Assembly: GCA_036867785.1 (NCBI GenBank)
Contig: CP145411.1
Coordinates: 1,240,001 to 1,304,000 of the forward strand
Direction of reading: 5' to 3'
Source: Plasmodiophora brassicae
Lineage: Eukaryota; Endomyxa: Phytomyxea; Phytomyxea; Plasmodiophorida
DNA: 64,000 bases
The notes under the pieces are model-generated. The model saw only the letters and a list, made by a program, of their open reading frames with translations, was not told the origin of the DNA and searched no databases. Below, in pieces: positions 14,179 to 24,487 of this stretch. Both the position numbers and the translations under genes were made by a program. The number at the start of each line of letters is the position of its first letter. Within the stretch, counting starts at the first letter, position 1.

Positions 14179-16848
14179 CTAGAACGCGGATACAACCTGA
14201 CCGCGACGGCATTGCCGCGACGCCAACGACTCTGCATCATCCCAGTAGACACGTTGCTGCCCAATGAAAATATGCATGGGCGCGGCGTACTGACGGGGCG
14301 TCGACGCATTCGTGACGATGGCGGCGTGCTCGGCCATGGCCAATAGTACGCGGTGGAACCCGTCCATGTAAGCCGACGGGGAGAACGTCGCCCGGCTCGC
14401 CTGGCGGACGCCTCGAGCGAGTTTACGCCTGACCTGATCGAGAATGCCAGGTCGTTTGCAAATGTCAACGACAACCTGCACATACTCGTCGATATCGTAT
14501 GTGATGAGCTCGTCAAGGCCCAGCGACGACAGCAGCGCCGAGGCGACACGCGATACGAGGCGTGGCCCTTGGAGCGTGACAATGGGGACCCCGCTCCACA
14601 GGGCGTCTGCCGCCGTGCTGTGCGAATTGTACGGGAACGTGTCGAGGAACAGATCGGCCAGCGATTTGACAGCCAGGTGTGTCTCGGCGGGCTGGCTCGG
14701 CGTGATGATGACGCGATGGGCCATGCCGGCGGCTTCCGCCTCCTTCCTGATATTGTCAGCAGCGCCGACGACAATGGCCTCCTGCAGCCAGAGGACCGTG
14801 CCTCGCGTCTGTCGCAGGATGGACATCCAAGCAGCGAACATGGTCGGTGTCACTTTGTACAGCTGCGAGAAGCTGCACAGGACGATGCCATCGACGGGCA
14901 ACCCGAGGTGGACCCGATCGGATCGTGGAAGGCGCATACCGGGGCCTGTACCCGACTCTCTCGTGTACGCGCTGAACACGTGCACGCCTGGGTGATACAC
15001 CAGGCGCTCATGGATATAGGGCGGGTCGCTGATCTCCACGGGCGACGCCATACGATCCGTGATCAGATAGGGCATCGAGCGACTGCCCAGCGTCTCAGCG
15101 TAACCGAGGAAGAGCGCCTGGCACGGCGCGAGGCCCGCCGCGAACACATCGGATCGCGCCCCGCTTGTATACCCGTTCAGGTCAATCGCGATGCTGGCCC
15201 GCTCCTGACGAAGACGTGCGACGAGGGACGACGACGACGACTGAGACGATAGGTCGAGGAATACCTCGACATCGGCCATAATCTGCTGGCGCTCAACACT
15301 GCCGTCGTCAGGCGTCGTCGAGACGGCCACAGCGCGAATCAGTCGACGGTCAATGAAGGAGAAGAAGTGCTGGAGGCGGCGTCCAACCGGATGGTCTCTG
15401 AGGTCCGACGACATGAAGACGACAGTTGGGCGTGATACCGTCACGTGCCGACTATCGAACATGGCGATTCGATAAGCGCCTTTGGCAAACGTAGCCCATG
15501 ACGAGGGTGGCGGGCCCGGTGCACGCGCCTCGGCGTCGTCGGCCAGGCGTTTGCCCATGCCGTACAATAGCTCATCGTCGATGCTGTCATATGACAAGGC
15601 ATGCAACAGATGGACGCAGATGTGCCCGTGGCGGGACGTGACCTGCACCGGCAGGATATCGTTCTGCAATCGCTCCATGTCGGCTTGCCGGGTATCCCAT
15701 TGGCAAGCCTGGACCCGAGCTCGGACAAGGTTGCAGAACACGGCGTCAAAGGTTGGCAAGACTTGCAGGGCATGCTCATAAGCCGCCATGGCGTCGGACA
15801 GCGAGCCCAGGTCCTGGTACAGATCGCCCAGGTTAGCATAGGCGTAGCCGGGTGAGGAGCCGGTGCGCGCTGACGCCAGGATACCATGCTCGAACATGGA
15901 CTTGGCTTCTTCGACGGCCAGCCGATCGTCGGGCAGACGTAGACCGCGATGGCCGATGGACGAACGGTACTGCGTCAGGTGAAGGTAGCCCAGATTGACG
16001 ATCGCATCGACAAAATCGCCATCAATATCAACAGCACGCTGGAAGGCGGCGCCGGCCTGATCCAGGTGCTGGAAATGCTGCAGGATGACGCCGTACAGGT
16101 TGTGGGATGCGGCCGATGGTTCACGACGTTGCAACAGTGCCGATTCGATCGCCTGTACGGCAGCCCGCTCATTGTTCAGGTCCCTTTCGACCATTGCTAG
16201 ACCTTCCAGCGCTTCGGGAAATTCAGCACGCAGCTGGATGGCTCGGCGCAACAGACGATGACTTGATTCCAAGTCGCCCGTGCCATGGCGATACATTCCC
16301 AGGTTATACAGACCTTCCGGGCCGTCAGGCACAGCGGCAACAGCCCGTTCGAATAGAGCACCCGCGTCCGATGGGCGCACACTGTTCAGAAACGAACCGT
16401 AATTCACGAGAAGGGCATAGTGCCCCGGAAACAACGCTAGGCCATCCTGATAGGCCAACTCGGCGTCCTCCAGACGGCCGTGCGTTTGGTAGACGTCCGC
16501 CAGCATGGCAAAATCGTCAGCGCCAATTGCCACCTTGGAACGCATACAGGCGACAGCGACACCAGGCTGACGTTGCTCGCGGTACAGAAGGAACAGGCGA
16601 TGTAACAGGGCATCGTCAGCGGGCGCATCATCACTATAGCAATACGCAGTGGGGCACCGCACATCGGGCACCCTGGGTGCATCCGCATCGATCAATAACC
16701 ACCGCTCCGCTCGGTACTGCCGAAGCTCGCGCACCAAACCTGCTGATGTCCAGCCGGGGTCGACGACAAACGACGGCGCCTTGGCACACACGGCAAAGGA
16801 GACGGCTTCGCGAAACGCTCGGCTACGTGGGATATCGTTCTCTGCGAC
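14179..16848 (-). CDS. OGT/SPINDLY-type O-glycosyltransferase (GT41)
   Basis: Nucleocytoplasmic transferase that would modify Ser/Thr of proteins with GlcNAc or fucose. The N-terminal half holds tandem TPRs, for example AMLADVYQTHGRLEDAELAY, EGLYNLGMYRHGTGDLESSH and AYANLGDLYQDLGSLSDAMA. The GT41 catalytic half has VVFMSSDLRDHPVGRRL (His retained), SFSQLYKVTPTMFAAW (Lys of the QLYK motif retained), DLFLDTFPYNSHSTAADALW and SGVPIVTLQGPRLVSRVASA. The usual GYPGTSG-like segment is replaced by GYAETLG. Stop TAG 14179-14181. The frame opens at an acceptor-like CAG near 16849. There is no in-frame ATG before about residue 80, so a first exon is probably missing from this model. Confidence 0.88.
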   Translation of the reverse strand, partial: VAENDIPRSRAFREAVSFAVCAKAPSFVVDPGWTSAGLVRELRQYRAERWLLIDADAPRVPDVRCPTAYCYSDDAPADDALLHRLFLLYREQRQPGVAVACMRSKVAIGADDFAMLADVYQTHGRLEDAELAYQDGLALFPGHYALLVNYGSFLNSVRPSDAGALFERAVAAVPDGPEGLYNLGMYRHGTGDLESSHRLLRRAIQLRAEFPEALEGLAMVERDLNNERAAVQAIESALLQRREPSAASHNLYGVILQHFQHLDQAGAAFQRAVDIDGDFVDAIVNLGYLHLTQYRSSIGHRGLRLPDDRLAVEEAKSMFEHGILASARTGSSPGYAYANLGDLYQDLGSLSDAMAAYEHALQVLPTFDAVFCNLVRARVQACQWDTRQADMERLQNDILPVQVTSRHGHICVHLLHALSYDSIDDELLYGMGKRLADDAEARAPGPPPSSWATFAKGAYRIAMFDSRHVTVSRPTVVFMSSDLRDHPVGRRLQHFFSFIDRRLIRAVAVSTTPDDGSVERQQIMADVEVFLDLSSQSSSSSLVARLRQERASIAIDLNGYTSGARSDVFAAGLAPCQALFLGYAETLGSRSMPYLITDRMASPVEISDPPYIHERLVYHPGVHVFSAYTRESGTGPGMRLPRSDRVHLGLPVDGIVLCSFSQLYKVTPTMFAAWMSILRQTRGTVLWLQEAIVVGAADNIRKEAEAAGMAHRVIITPSQPAETHLAVKSLADLFLDTFPYNSHSTAADALWSGVPIVTLQGPRLVSRVASALLSSLGLDELITYDIDEYVQVVVDICKRPGILDQVRRKLARGVRQASRATFSPSAYMDGFHRVLLAMAEHAAIVTNASTPRQYAAPMHIFIGQQRVYWDDAESLASRQCRRGQVVSAF

Positions 16849-16893
16849 CTGACGGTACGTTATCGTCAGAGACGTTGGGCATATATATCCAGA

Positions 16894-17819
16894 TCATGGG
16901 CAGCGAACCTGGTCGAAAAGGGTTCGATGCCAGTATACGTTGGGACGAACTAGCCCGGGTATAGCTTGCCGAGACACGACATACACTGGCCCATCCCGCA
17001 GGGCCCGATTGAGGCTCGTGTCGGATTTCAATATAGCGCAGGTCCAGGACGGCGACGCTAGGCGCTGAATGATACGGTCGGCAACGCGATAGACAGTCGC
17101 GGCCAGTGACGCCCGTATAGCATGCTGACGAATGCGAAGGACGACATTGTTGAAAGGGTTATCGAATGAGACGGACGTGCTGGGCAATCATGCATATGCA
17201 TCAGGCAACAGACGGACGCCAGTATTAGTGACGTCGACGTACAACGAAAGGAGATGGTTGATGACGAATACCGGTGCATGGTCCGTGTCTAGGTTACGAA
17301 TCTAAACGGATAGCGCACCGCAGCGTATCAGTGGCGGGGCTGTAGTGAATTCCATCACGTCAATGGGTACCTGGGTCTCGGTGTACGCTACGGGGCGTGG
17401 TCCCAGATCGACAGTTTGCCGGGGCAGAACTTTGAGGATATCCGACCTATAAGGCAGTGGCGCCAGCGAAACCTGACCATGCCAAGATCCAGTGCCTATG
17501 GCATAAGTATATCGTTCGTTGATGGCTCGGGCAAATATATTACGTGCTGGTCCAGAACGGACATGTTGAATACAACGTGTATGGGGTTCGGTTCCCCGGC
17601 CTGCAAGTGAAACTGACGTGACAGCATGACGGTTACGGCACCGGCTCGGTCGAGCAGGCCAAACAGATTGATCAGCGATAGCGGGCGGTCAACATCGGCC
17701 ACGAGCAGCGACGGGGCTGGATCCGGAATCGAACCGGGTGACCACCCGGCCACGTCGAGGTTGGCTACTGCATGGGCTATAATGAAGAGAGACAGAGCGG
17801 TACTTCGCAGATCCGCCAT
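16894..17819 (-). CDS. Secreted or type II protein, unknown, multi-exon
   Basis: The ATG at 17819 begins MADLRSTALSLFIIAHAVAN, a convincing signal peptide or anchor. Exon 1 runs to about 17530, where a GTAATA donor fits. A later exon carries HAPVFVINHLLS; an intron of about 63 nt (GTACGT...CCCAG, near 17180-17245) joins it to TSVSFDNPFNNVVLRIRQHA. The last exon ends FDQVRCP-stop at 16894 after PGLVRPNVYWHRTLFDQ. Middle exons are not resolved. The DTDHAP and DNPF segments vaguely resemble Golgi glycosyltransferases, but this is speculation. It ends about 45 bp from the open frame of the OGT-like gene, so the two may overlap in their untranslated ends. Confidence 0.5.
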
Positions 17820-18098
17820 CGTGCCGACAGACCCGGCTGGCATCGCGTGCCCTCAGATCATAACCGCGTCCTCCACCGACCTACGACCGCGACGCACTTC
17901 GCCGACTGAGCCGCGCCATCACACTTGCCCGTCAGGTTGCATCCCGCACGCGGCACGCACATGGCACGTGGCCACAGTGATAATGACACCAACATCGCAC
18001 ACAAAGCAAGCCTAGTTAGTGCCTTGGAACAGTACTAATATGCGAGCATGCCGGCAGGGGACAGGTCGACATGATATGACGTCAATGCTTGGCGCCAT

Positions 18099-18283
18099 TC
18101 AGCTGATCACGGCGGCCTGATCGGCAAACCCGTATCCGACCTCCTGGTCTCCGGCTTTCAATAGTTCCCAAACAGCATCAGCGAATACGTCCACGTTAGC
18201 GCCAAACTTGTGCAACCCAGGGGCGGTCTGTGTCCACGGCGGCGGGATGACCTCCACGACGCGGATGTCCGTTTGGCGCAGCT
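18099..18283 (-). pseudogene. Short-chain dehydrogenase, C-terminal part
   Basis: Continuation of the SDR gene that begins at 25032. Reading from 18283 gives LRQTDIRVVEVIPPPWTQ, then TAPGLHKFG and a stop at 18099. This is the typical SDR end in which ...SLRxQLxxTxIxVxEvxPPxVxT follows the YxxxK motif. Removing 18284-24487 and one CAGCT copy brings this into frame with the exon ending LHSWTWSLRHQ. That shows the gene was intact when the insertion happened. The gene is almost certainly null now unless the insertion is spliced out, which its length makes unlikely. Confidence 0.85.
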
Positions 18284-18386
18284 TGTTACGACTGGAACGC
18301 TCACGCGCGTTGCGCGTACTGGTAACGGCAACGTTACCGGTAGTGGTTTGGCAGGATGACATCAATAAACCGTCCGCGGACGCCGA
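18284..18386 (+). repeat. Solo LTR (left part), split by a Harbinger-type element
   Basis: Left 103 bp of a gypsy-type solo LTR beginning TGTTACGACTGG. The rest is at 24382-24487. The LTR is flanked by the target duplication CAGCT at 18279-18283 and 24488-24492. It matches the intact solo LTR at 23254-23418 (opposite strand), including the run CCGTCCGCGGACGCCGA where it is broken. Confidence 0.85.
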
Positions 18387-19370
18387 GAGGATGCAGGATG
18401 CGGGAAAGCCTACTTTTGTGAGTTCGTATAGATATCTGTAGCTCGATTGCAGTGCACGTAATTTAATAGACATGCACCTACTCCTACAGCTTACGCTGAA
18501 TGACACTTATAATGGTAAGTCGGACCTTCAATACCAATACAATGATGGTGTTCTTTACTCCACGAAATTTACTCGCCGCTGTCTCCAGTAGTGATTGTTA
18601 GGAATTCGGTTATCTCGCGGTCGCCGGAGCCAGTCACATAGTGAGACTGGAACCATTTTCCCACACAGAACCCGAACCGAGTCCGGGAATTGGAGAACCG
18701 TCTTCGGTCACGTCGTCTGGTCTCGAAATCCCCGGCACCGGAAACGAAACTCGCATTGTTGTCTGAGGGACCGTATCGCGAGTCGGCCGGTTATTCATCA
18801 AGGCTGACGGGCCGGGACTGGAGAGACGGTGCCTGTCCACCAATCGTCCAAGGCCCCCATTCTTCCTAGCAGCTACCTGCTAACTTCCGGATCGGAAATG
18901 GTACCGTTTTGGTGTGAAAAGTCACGTACGTACAGTTCGCCGTACTATTCACGGTGCCCAACTGTCACTACATGTCACTGCACCCCGGTGGTCCCCCAAC
19001 TTCGGCGTTGGAAACTGGCTGAACGAGATATCGATAATGCTTCATCCGGGTCTCATGTCGAACAGCTTGCCATGAGCTTCTTATAGGATACGCCATATAC
19101 AACAATACTACTTTGGAATACCGAAAGTACGCGCGTACACTTTGGAAATCTCGAGAAACGTCGTCATATTTGCAAGCTCGTTCCTCATGCAGCTTTAACC
19201 GACTGTTGTTTATTTTTATATCACATTGTAGACTTTAACGAGCTGGACAAGTTGTGTAACAAGTCTGTTCAATAGGCGCAGGAGGATGCGGGAATGGCCG
19301 ATTTTGCACTGGGAACGCCCTTGCAGTATATTATACGGGTCTATACAAAAAAGTTCGTACGAACTTACGA

Positions 19371-19540
19371 ACTTCGGTATAAAAGGATAGACCTTTACGA
19401 ACTTCGGTGTAAATAAATAGACCTTTACGAACTTCGGTGTAAATAAATAGACCTTTACGAACTTCGGTGTAAATAAATAGACCTTTACGAACTTCGGTAT
19501 AAACAAATAGACCTTACGAACTTCTGTGTAAAATAGACCT
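19371..19540. repeat. 30-bp tandem repeats
   Basis: About five to six copies of a 30-bp AT-rich unit containing TTTACGAACTTCGGTGTAAA. The unit length is a multiple of three, so the minus strand reads through as repeated KFVKVYLFTP; I do not regard that as a gene. It lies in the left subterminal part of Harbinger element A. Confidence 0.9.
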
Positions 19541-20113
19541 GACGAGTAACGAAACTATGGGTAGTTTGACGGATTTGGCTAGAGGGGTGCCTATCCAATC
19601 TTACCGTAAATGCAAACAATGGACGCCGACCCCACCGGCGCATACCTTCGCCCGCTTGATCTTCGCCGCAATGATCAACGCCGCCGAGCAGGCAGTCGTG
19701 GGACCGCAAGGTCCCCAGTTCGAGGCACGATCTCCCCCAAAAAAGTCCCGGTGACCAACAGCCGTAAATGTTGCAGGGGTGAAGATCAGGCAGCCCAAAG
19801 TGCCAGAGCCATTAGGGGTCTCGCTTGAGCGTCTGGGAGGTAAAGGAACGGCCCGTAACAAGTGTATGTCGGCTCCCCGGCGTAGGCGGTATGGCGAAGA
19901 GGTCCGACAAGAGTGCAGTCGACAAGTCCGGGCGAATCACGTCCCGTTCCGACATCGTCCAAGGCGCGATGAACCCAGTACAAAGGTGATGCCGGGGGAT
20001 GTTGGCGTTCTGCTGCTGAACCTTCGATCCTCGGACTCGAGACCGAGGCGCCTGCGTGAAAAGCGCGAAAAACAAATAAAGCCAAAACCAACCAAACCAA
20101 CCAGTATATTATA

Positions 20114-20824
20114 CTTCCTCCGTACCACTTCTTTTGCAAATTTGCCTCCCGAAAATAACGGCTACGGCGCTGCCGCCACCCACTTCTGCGCAATCTGGCA
20201 TGCAAACGGACAACCGATACGCAAAGCGTTTGAAGTGTGGTGTTCCGAGCAAAGTGTGATCGCATCGAGGAAACGTATACAATAGAGCTGTCGCAGCTGT
20301 TTGAAATGGCGTCAGATGCGGTTTGAGCCGAACGCTGTGATGCACGATGCATCCTTCTTTAACGCGACGACTCGCAGTGGAGACGGGCATGGCGAGTGCG
20401 CCGGCAAGCGCCCTTATACTCTTTCGACGACTGTACGGGATTGCCATCAGCACATCAGGATCGGCCACATTTTTGGCTCGTCCGGCATGGCCACGCTTCG
20501 TCGACTTTACGTTGGCCATTCGCGAGCCGGTATCGAGAGATTCCATCGCTCGAGCCCAGATACGACTCACCGCGATTGAGACTTCTAAAACCCGGGCTGC
20601 CTCGCTCATGCGGCCGTGGTCTAGCCGCCACTCTCCGTCGCAGTGCCGTAAGAGATATTCGTACACCTCCTGTCTCTGGTCGTTGGTCAGATTGGGTCTG
20701 CGGTTGGTCCCCTGGACACGATGTTCAGGTGCTGGCGCTTCGGGGAACGACATGCAGCCTCCACGCAGTTCGAAGCGCACGCCAAAAAATTTGCAAATTT
20801 GCAAAAGAAGTGGTACGGAGGAAA
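20114..20824 (-). mobile_element. Mariner-like (Stowaway/Osmar-type) deletion derivative
   Basis: A 711-bp element with near-identical inverted ends CTTCCTCCGTACCACTTCTT (left) and TTTCCTCCGTACCACTTCTT (right, reverse complement), extending about 31 bp, flanked by TA. The terminus resembles plant Stowaway/Osmar ends. It encodes only the N-terminal part of a transposase, so it is non-autonomous. Confidence 0.85.
20124..20753 (-). pseudogene. Truncated mariner-like transposase, N-terminal HTH region
   Basis: The ATG at 20753 gives MSFPEAPAPEHRVQGTNRRP, followed by LTNDQRQEVYEYLLRHCDGE. Then come the helix-turn-helix with SIAVSRIWARAMES and IPYSRRKSIRALAGALAMPV, and STASRRVKEGCIVHHSVRLK. These match the N-terminal half of plant/oomycete mariner-like transposases (LxxRSxRSLAxxLGxSxxTxxRxLKxG...HSxxxKPxLT). 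The DDD catalytic domain is absent; the frame runs into the right inverted end. Confidence 0.75.
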
Positions 20825-20994
20825 TATATAATTGAACACGGGACGGTTGTGTTAAGTGCTGAAATGGCAGTGTAGGACCCTAGCTCACACACAAGGCCAG
20901 CCTCATGTAGGTTGCATTCCTGTTGTGGTGATTGAGACAGAAAAGTTAATTATGCGTATTATTTGGGAATAGAAAGCAATGGGGCGCATCACAA

Positions 20995-22001
20995 TCATGT
21001 CGCTTGAAGTGGAGTGACAGCGAATAGCGGCTCCCCGTTTTCGAGCGTGACCTCGACCACGTTCGCAACCGCATGGAAGCAACTCGGATGGTAGTCGCGA
21101 CGATGCCGAAATGCCGCCTCATGCAAAACGGCGAACGTCTTGACCCGTGCGTTTGTAGACCGGACCGCCCAACTAGGCCACGAGAGCAGGGGGGCCACGA
21201 GAGCAGCTGCTCTCGTGGCCTAGTTGGGCGGTCCGGTCTACACGTTGACGGTCTCGTGTCGGGCCAAGAATTTTTATTCTGGCAGCCATCTGGTCTCCCT
21301 CTTCGGCCCACTTGAAATACACTGCGTCCCGATAGGCGATAGCCTTTATCGTCTACAGTGACTTCGCCTTGTCGGACATGATCGACGTAGCAGGAGCGTG
21401 TCAGCTTCAAATCCTGCCACTCACCGCATGAAACACCGCCCGCAACCCACACGATCTGTCCAGTGCGAATGCAGAGGCCGATCTCGTACCGGATGCCAGG
21501 CCCGTTCAGCTTATGTGAGTACCATTTCTTGTCGAATGGGGACGGCTCCTGAATGGGAGTGGGACAGTCGGTCCCGTCAAGTGAAACCAGATAACTGCTA
21601 TGCTTTGGGGGCACAGGAGAAGCGCTGATTCCATTGAATCTGAACGAGAGGATTAATATGATAGAATGATCACTAGCGCAATACTGTAATGTGTTTACAA
21701 CAGGAAGATCCGTCAGTAATTTGACGAATATCCATGTCACTTTGCGGAACAATTTCTCGTCAGCACCCGTTATAAAGCTGTTGACGTGCTCTGTTTCATA
21801 TCGATTGAGAAAAAGCAACGCCCACAGCAAATGGACGGGCTTCGTTCCAGGAGGAGTACGCAATGCGCAGAGAACGACGCAAGTGTCTGCACTGACGCCG
21901 AACATGGCCCGAAACCGCCGGTGCCCTGTTGCTCTACCTTCCGAGTCATGGTGCCGAGTCAGGGTATGACCCAGCCTCCAGAACTCGTCAACGGTTGCCA
22001 T
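20995..22001 (-). pseudogene. Harbinger-type DDE transposase, broken by a hairpin insertion
   Basis: The ATG at 22001 begins MATVDEFWRLGHTLTRHHDS. The catalytic domain has YLVSLDGTDCPTPIQEPSPF, then WYSHKLNGPGIRYEIGLCI and VTVDDKGYR. This D...D spacing matches DDE_4/IS5-like PIF-Harbinger transposases. At 21154-21242 a hairpin element interrupts the gene. Past it, the frame resumes with NARVKTFAVLHEAAFRHRRD and ends PLFAVTPLQAT-stop at 20995. Removing the hairpin and one CGTT copy restores ETVNARVK. There is also a frame change near 21275-21315. Confidence 0.8.
21154..21242. mobile_element. Hairpin (foldback) mini-element, copy 1
   Basis: An almost perfect palindrome that begins TGTAGACCGGACCGCCCAAC and ends with its reverse complement. 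The centre is GAGAGCAGCTGCTCTC and there is a short internal duplication on the left arm. It is flanked by CGTT on both sides (4-bp duplication) inside the Harbinger transposase. It has no coding capacity. Confidence 0.85.
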
Positions 22002-22553
22002 CGCCGCCAAAAGTGCGCAGTGTCCATGCAGTGACCGCCGTGAAATGTACGGACACTTGCCAAGAGTACGTGACGCACCATTTTTGAGGATGAAGTCCTC
22101 GTCCTATATTTCGAGTCTTGTGTAGATGTTAAAACCACCTTCTTGTTCACGTCTAGATCTACATTATGACGTGCCGATAGTTAAAATCCAATTATACAAG
22201 AATGGTAAAAACGCTTACAAACAACACGGCGCATCGCGAGTGTACCCAAGTGTACAGCCGCAGCACTTGATATAAAAATTTATATTACTGTTTGTCAGGT
22301 ATCCCAATTAAAAGAGGATGGAGAGCTCTACATTATGGTATCCTGTTCAAGCATAGTCGACTTCTCAGTCAGCCAGTTTACTCTAGTGAACTCGAGCATT
22401 ATGGGAGTGCAGTGACACGTGATTCTGTAGTGTCCACCGTCAAATGTCCGCAAGTGTCCATGTAACTACAGAGGCAATTCTGTTCCGACGAAGTCCGGGC
22501 TAGCCAAAGGGGGGCCGGATATAAGACTGGCGAACACTCCCTCTCAGATCTCT

Positions 22554-23597
22554 ATGCCGCGTTGGACGAAGGATTGTGCAGCAGAGCGCAAGCTCAAGGA
22601 GCTTCTCGCTACGGGGTCGATCAACCTACATAGATGCGAACCCGGCCGAGGTGCAGAATACGTACCCTGGGGTTCGGAGTTTCAGCCCTCATACCTTCCG
22701 GCGACATTTCGCCGAGATCAAGACGGAGATGTTAAAAGAAGGTGCGATGTGTAAGTATCAAGTCCTGACTCTTTAAGACTTCAAGCATTCTGATGGTATG
22801 TGCGCCAGTGCGGACGCCGACCACGGAAACAGGGGCACCAGGCAGTTCGGAAGCAAGTTCGACGTCTAGTTCGACAACCGAGGACGAGGACTCAAGCTCA
22901 AGTCCAAAGAGGGTAAAGACCGCCACGGTTGTCTATGACAACCTGTGTATGCAACGGTGTACAAAGACACGGGCACTCAAGCCGAGCGGGTGGTGTTATG
23001 TGTCGCTATCTCCGGCGGCTCGCATATCGACAAGATCGACCTGTCAGTTTCTGACGACGGCAGAACAGCGGTAATACGTCATACCTGGCCTCATGCTGCA
23101 TACACGCCCGCCGTTGGGTTTACTCCATGGAAGGATAAGGACGACAGCTTAACACACTACGGCCGTATCATCGCTGTCAATTAGGAGCTGGAACATCATC
23201 GTTCGCACCACGATGCAGCCCCTGAAGCAACGCTACGTATATAATTGCCGATTTGTTAGGAGACGACACGACGCGACATGATGCCAGACGACGATTGTCT
23301 CCAGAACACGGAATAGCCGACTGAGGTCGGCGTCCGCGGACGGTTTATTTCTGTCATCCTGCCAAACCACTACCGGTAACGTTGCCGCGCGCCGCGCGTA
23401 CGCGTTCCAGTCGTTACACGATTCCTGTCCATCGAAATACCCGAACGTGGACAAAAAATGCAGTCAGTTTCCCAGAGTCTGGGCAGCTTCTTCTCTGGGA
23501 GCTGAAGGCGTACCAAACGGAATACGCGGCCGGATCGGGCGATCGCCTGGTGACCGAGCGCGTTTCTATCGAGAGCGAAGGAGAAACGTCTAAGTAA
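22554..23597 (+). pseudogene. Candidate second gene of Harbinger element A
   Basis: Pieces of one protein on the plus strand in different frames. The first is PRWTKDCAAERKLKELLATG, with PGVRSFSPHTFRRHFAEIKT. A GTAAGT donor at 22752 fits an intron after it. The second is acidic-basic, TTEDEDSSSSPKRVKT. The third is ERVVLCVAISGGSHIDKIDL and SDDGRTAVIRHTWP. After a solo LTR comes KNAVSFPESGQLLLWELKAY, ending at 23597. Divergent orientation to the transposase and the basic W-x(n)-L N-terminus suggest the DNA-binding accessory protein of Harbinger elements. No known domain is certain. Frames are broken between pieces, by introns or by decay. Confidence 0.5.
23254..23418 (-). repeat. Solo LTR, gypsy type, with TSD CGATT
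   Basis: 165 bp, plus-strand ends TGTTAGGAGACG and GTCGTTACA, flanked by CGATT at 23249-23253 and 23419-23423. It is the same family as the LTR at 18284/24487 and related to the 134-bp gypsy LTRs at 34703 and 48524 (shared GGAGACGACACGACG start). Confidence 0.88.
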
Positions 23598-23877
23598 AGA
23601 GTTTAGTAATTACTGCGCAATTTGATGCAATACAGGCCCGTTCGATTACTATACGTTACTTTGCCAGAGTTCATGTTTACATAACGGCTACCTCCTACAA
23701 GCGACGGGTTTCATGTTAGAGCGCAACAATCGGCCATTTCTGCATCCTCCAGGACAGGCGGCGTGATCCGTCGCTAAAGATAGTGTCCACGTACCTTTTA
23801 GTGGGCTGTCATACATTGCGCGCGGACGTTTGCGGTGACGTTCGCGTACACTTGGCGTCACTTTTGGTCGACGCCAA

Positions 23878-24152
23878 ATGTCCGTTTTGGCGGCGACGGG
23901 AACGGTTGACAAGTTCTGGGTGCCGGGTCATACACTGACTCGGCACCGGGAGGTTCCAGCTGCACTAAACGAATCTTGGCCTGGCACGATACCGTGAACG
24001 CGCGGGCAAAGATGTTCTCCGTTTTGCGTGAGGCGTGTTGGCATCGTTGCGGCTACGATCGCAGGTGTTTCAATGTGGTCGAGAACGTGGCTGAGGTCGT
24101 GCTCGAACATGGAAATGCGCTATTTGCAGTCAGCCCAATTGGAGCCCCGTGA
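23878..24152 (+). pseudogene. Internally deleted Harbinger-type transposase
   Basis: The frame begins MSVLAATGTVDKFWVPGHTL, which matches the N-terminus of the transposase at 22001 (MATVDEFWRLGHTLTRHHD). It then jumps to the C-terminal region HDTVNARAKMFSVLREACWH and NVVENVAEVVLEHGNALFAV before the stop. The whole catalytic core is missing, so this is a non-autonomous derivative belonging to element B. Confidence 0.75.
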
Positions 24153-24381
24153 TCATTACCTGCTTTCGGTTTCGCAAATACAATATGCCTAGTTGCCTGG
24201 CTCTGTCAACAGAACAGAAATGTGACCTATATCATGAAGACAGTCTTGTATGTCGAGACCGGGTAATTGAACGACATTTCAGCGGTTAATATAACCGTCC
24301 TATCCATTAACCTGTGCAATTATATATGTATATATACTGGAAGGGAGTCCCCAGCGCAAAAGTGGTCATTCCCGCATCCTC

Positions 24382-24487
24382 CGACCACAGTCGGATATTC
24401 CGTGTTCTGGAGACAATTCGCGTTGTGTCGTCTCCTAACAGGAGAATCTTCGTCTGGCGTCAAGTCGCGTCGTGTCGTCTCCTAACA
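24382..24487 (+). repeat. Solo LTR (right part)
   Basis: Right part of the solo LTR in the dehydrogenase. It contains TATTCCGTGTTCTGGAGACA and ends CGTCTCCTAACA. The terminal 50 bp are duplicated with divergence inside this copy. The three bases CGA at 24382-24384 are the duplicate of 18384-18386 created by the Harbinger-type insertion. Confidence 0.8.

Larger units (their letters stand above)
19282..23749. mobile_element. PIF/Harbinger-type element A (inner, full length)
   Basis: A 4468-bp unit with inverted ends GAGGATGCGGGAATGGCCG (left) and the reverse complement of GAGGATGCAGAAATGGCCG (right). It is flanked by the 3-bp duplication CAG (19279-19281 and 23750-23752). It carries a transposase on the minus strand and a divergent second gene on the plus strand, which is the classic two-gene Harbinger layout. 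Three later insertions lie inside it: a mariner MITE (20114-20824), a hairpin element (21154-21242) and a solo LTR (23254-23418). Confidence 0.78.
18387..24381. mobile_element. PIF/Harbinger-type element B (outer)
   Basis: Bounded by inverted ends GAGGATGC...GCGGGAAAG (left, with a small internal repeat) and the reverse complement of GAGGATGCGGGAATGACC (right). It is flanked by a 3-bp duplication CGA, as expected for PIF/Harbinger. Its own transposase is an internally deleted relic at 23878-24152. Most of its length is the second Harbinger element inserted at 19282. The 18507-19281 part is AT-richer and shows no coding frame I can support. Confidence 0.75.

Noticed and set aside
14353-15252. 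299-codon plus-strand open frame
   Set aside because: Antisense of the OGT-like catalytic domain, which has clear family motifs on the minus strand.
16894-17819. Calling this gene a glycosyltransferase
   Set aside because: Only loose similarity around DTDHAP and DNPF; middle exons are unresolved and no conserved signature is certain.
19216-19506. 96-codon frame with repeated KFVKVYLFTP
   Set aside because: An artefact of a 30-bp tandem repeat whose length is a multiple of three; no start context or non-repeat coding part.
18284-24487. A single full-length gypsy element inserted in the dehydrogenase
   Set aside because: Left and right LTR pieces do not overlap; together they make one LTR broken at CGA. 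The interior is Harbinger-type with no gag-pol.
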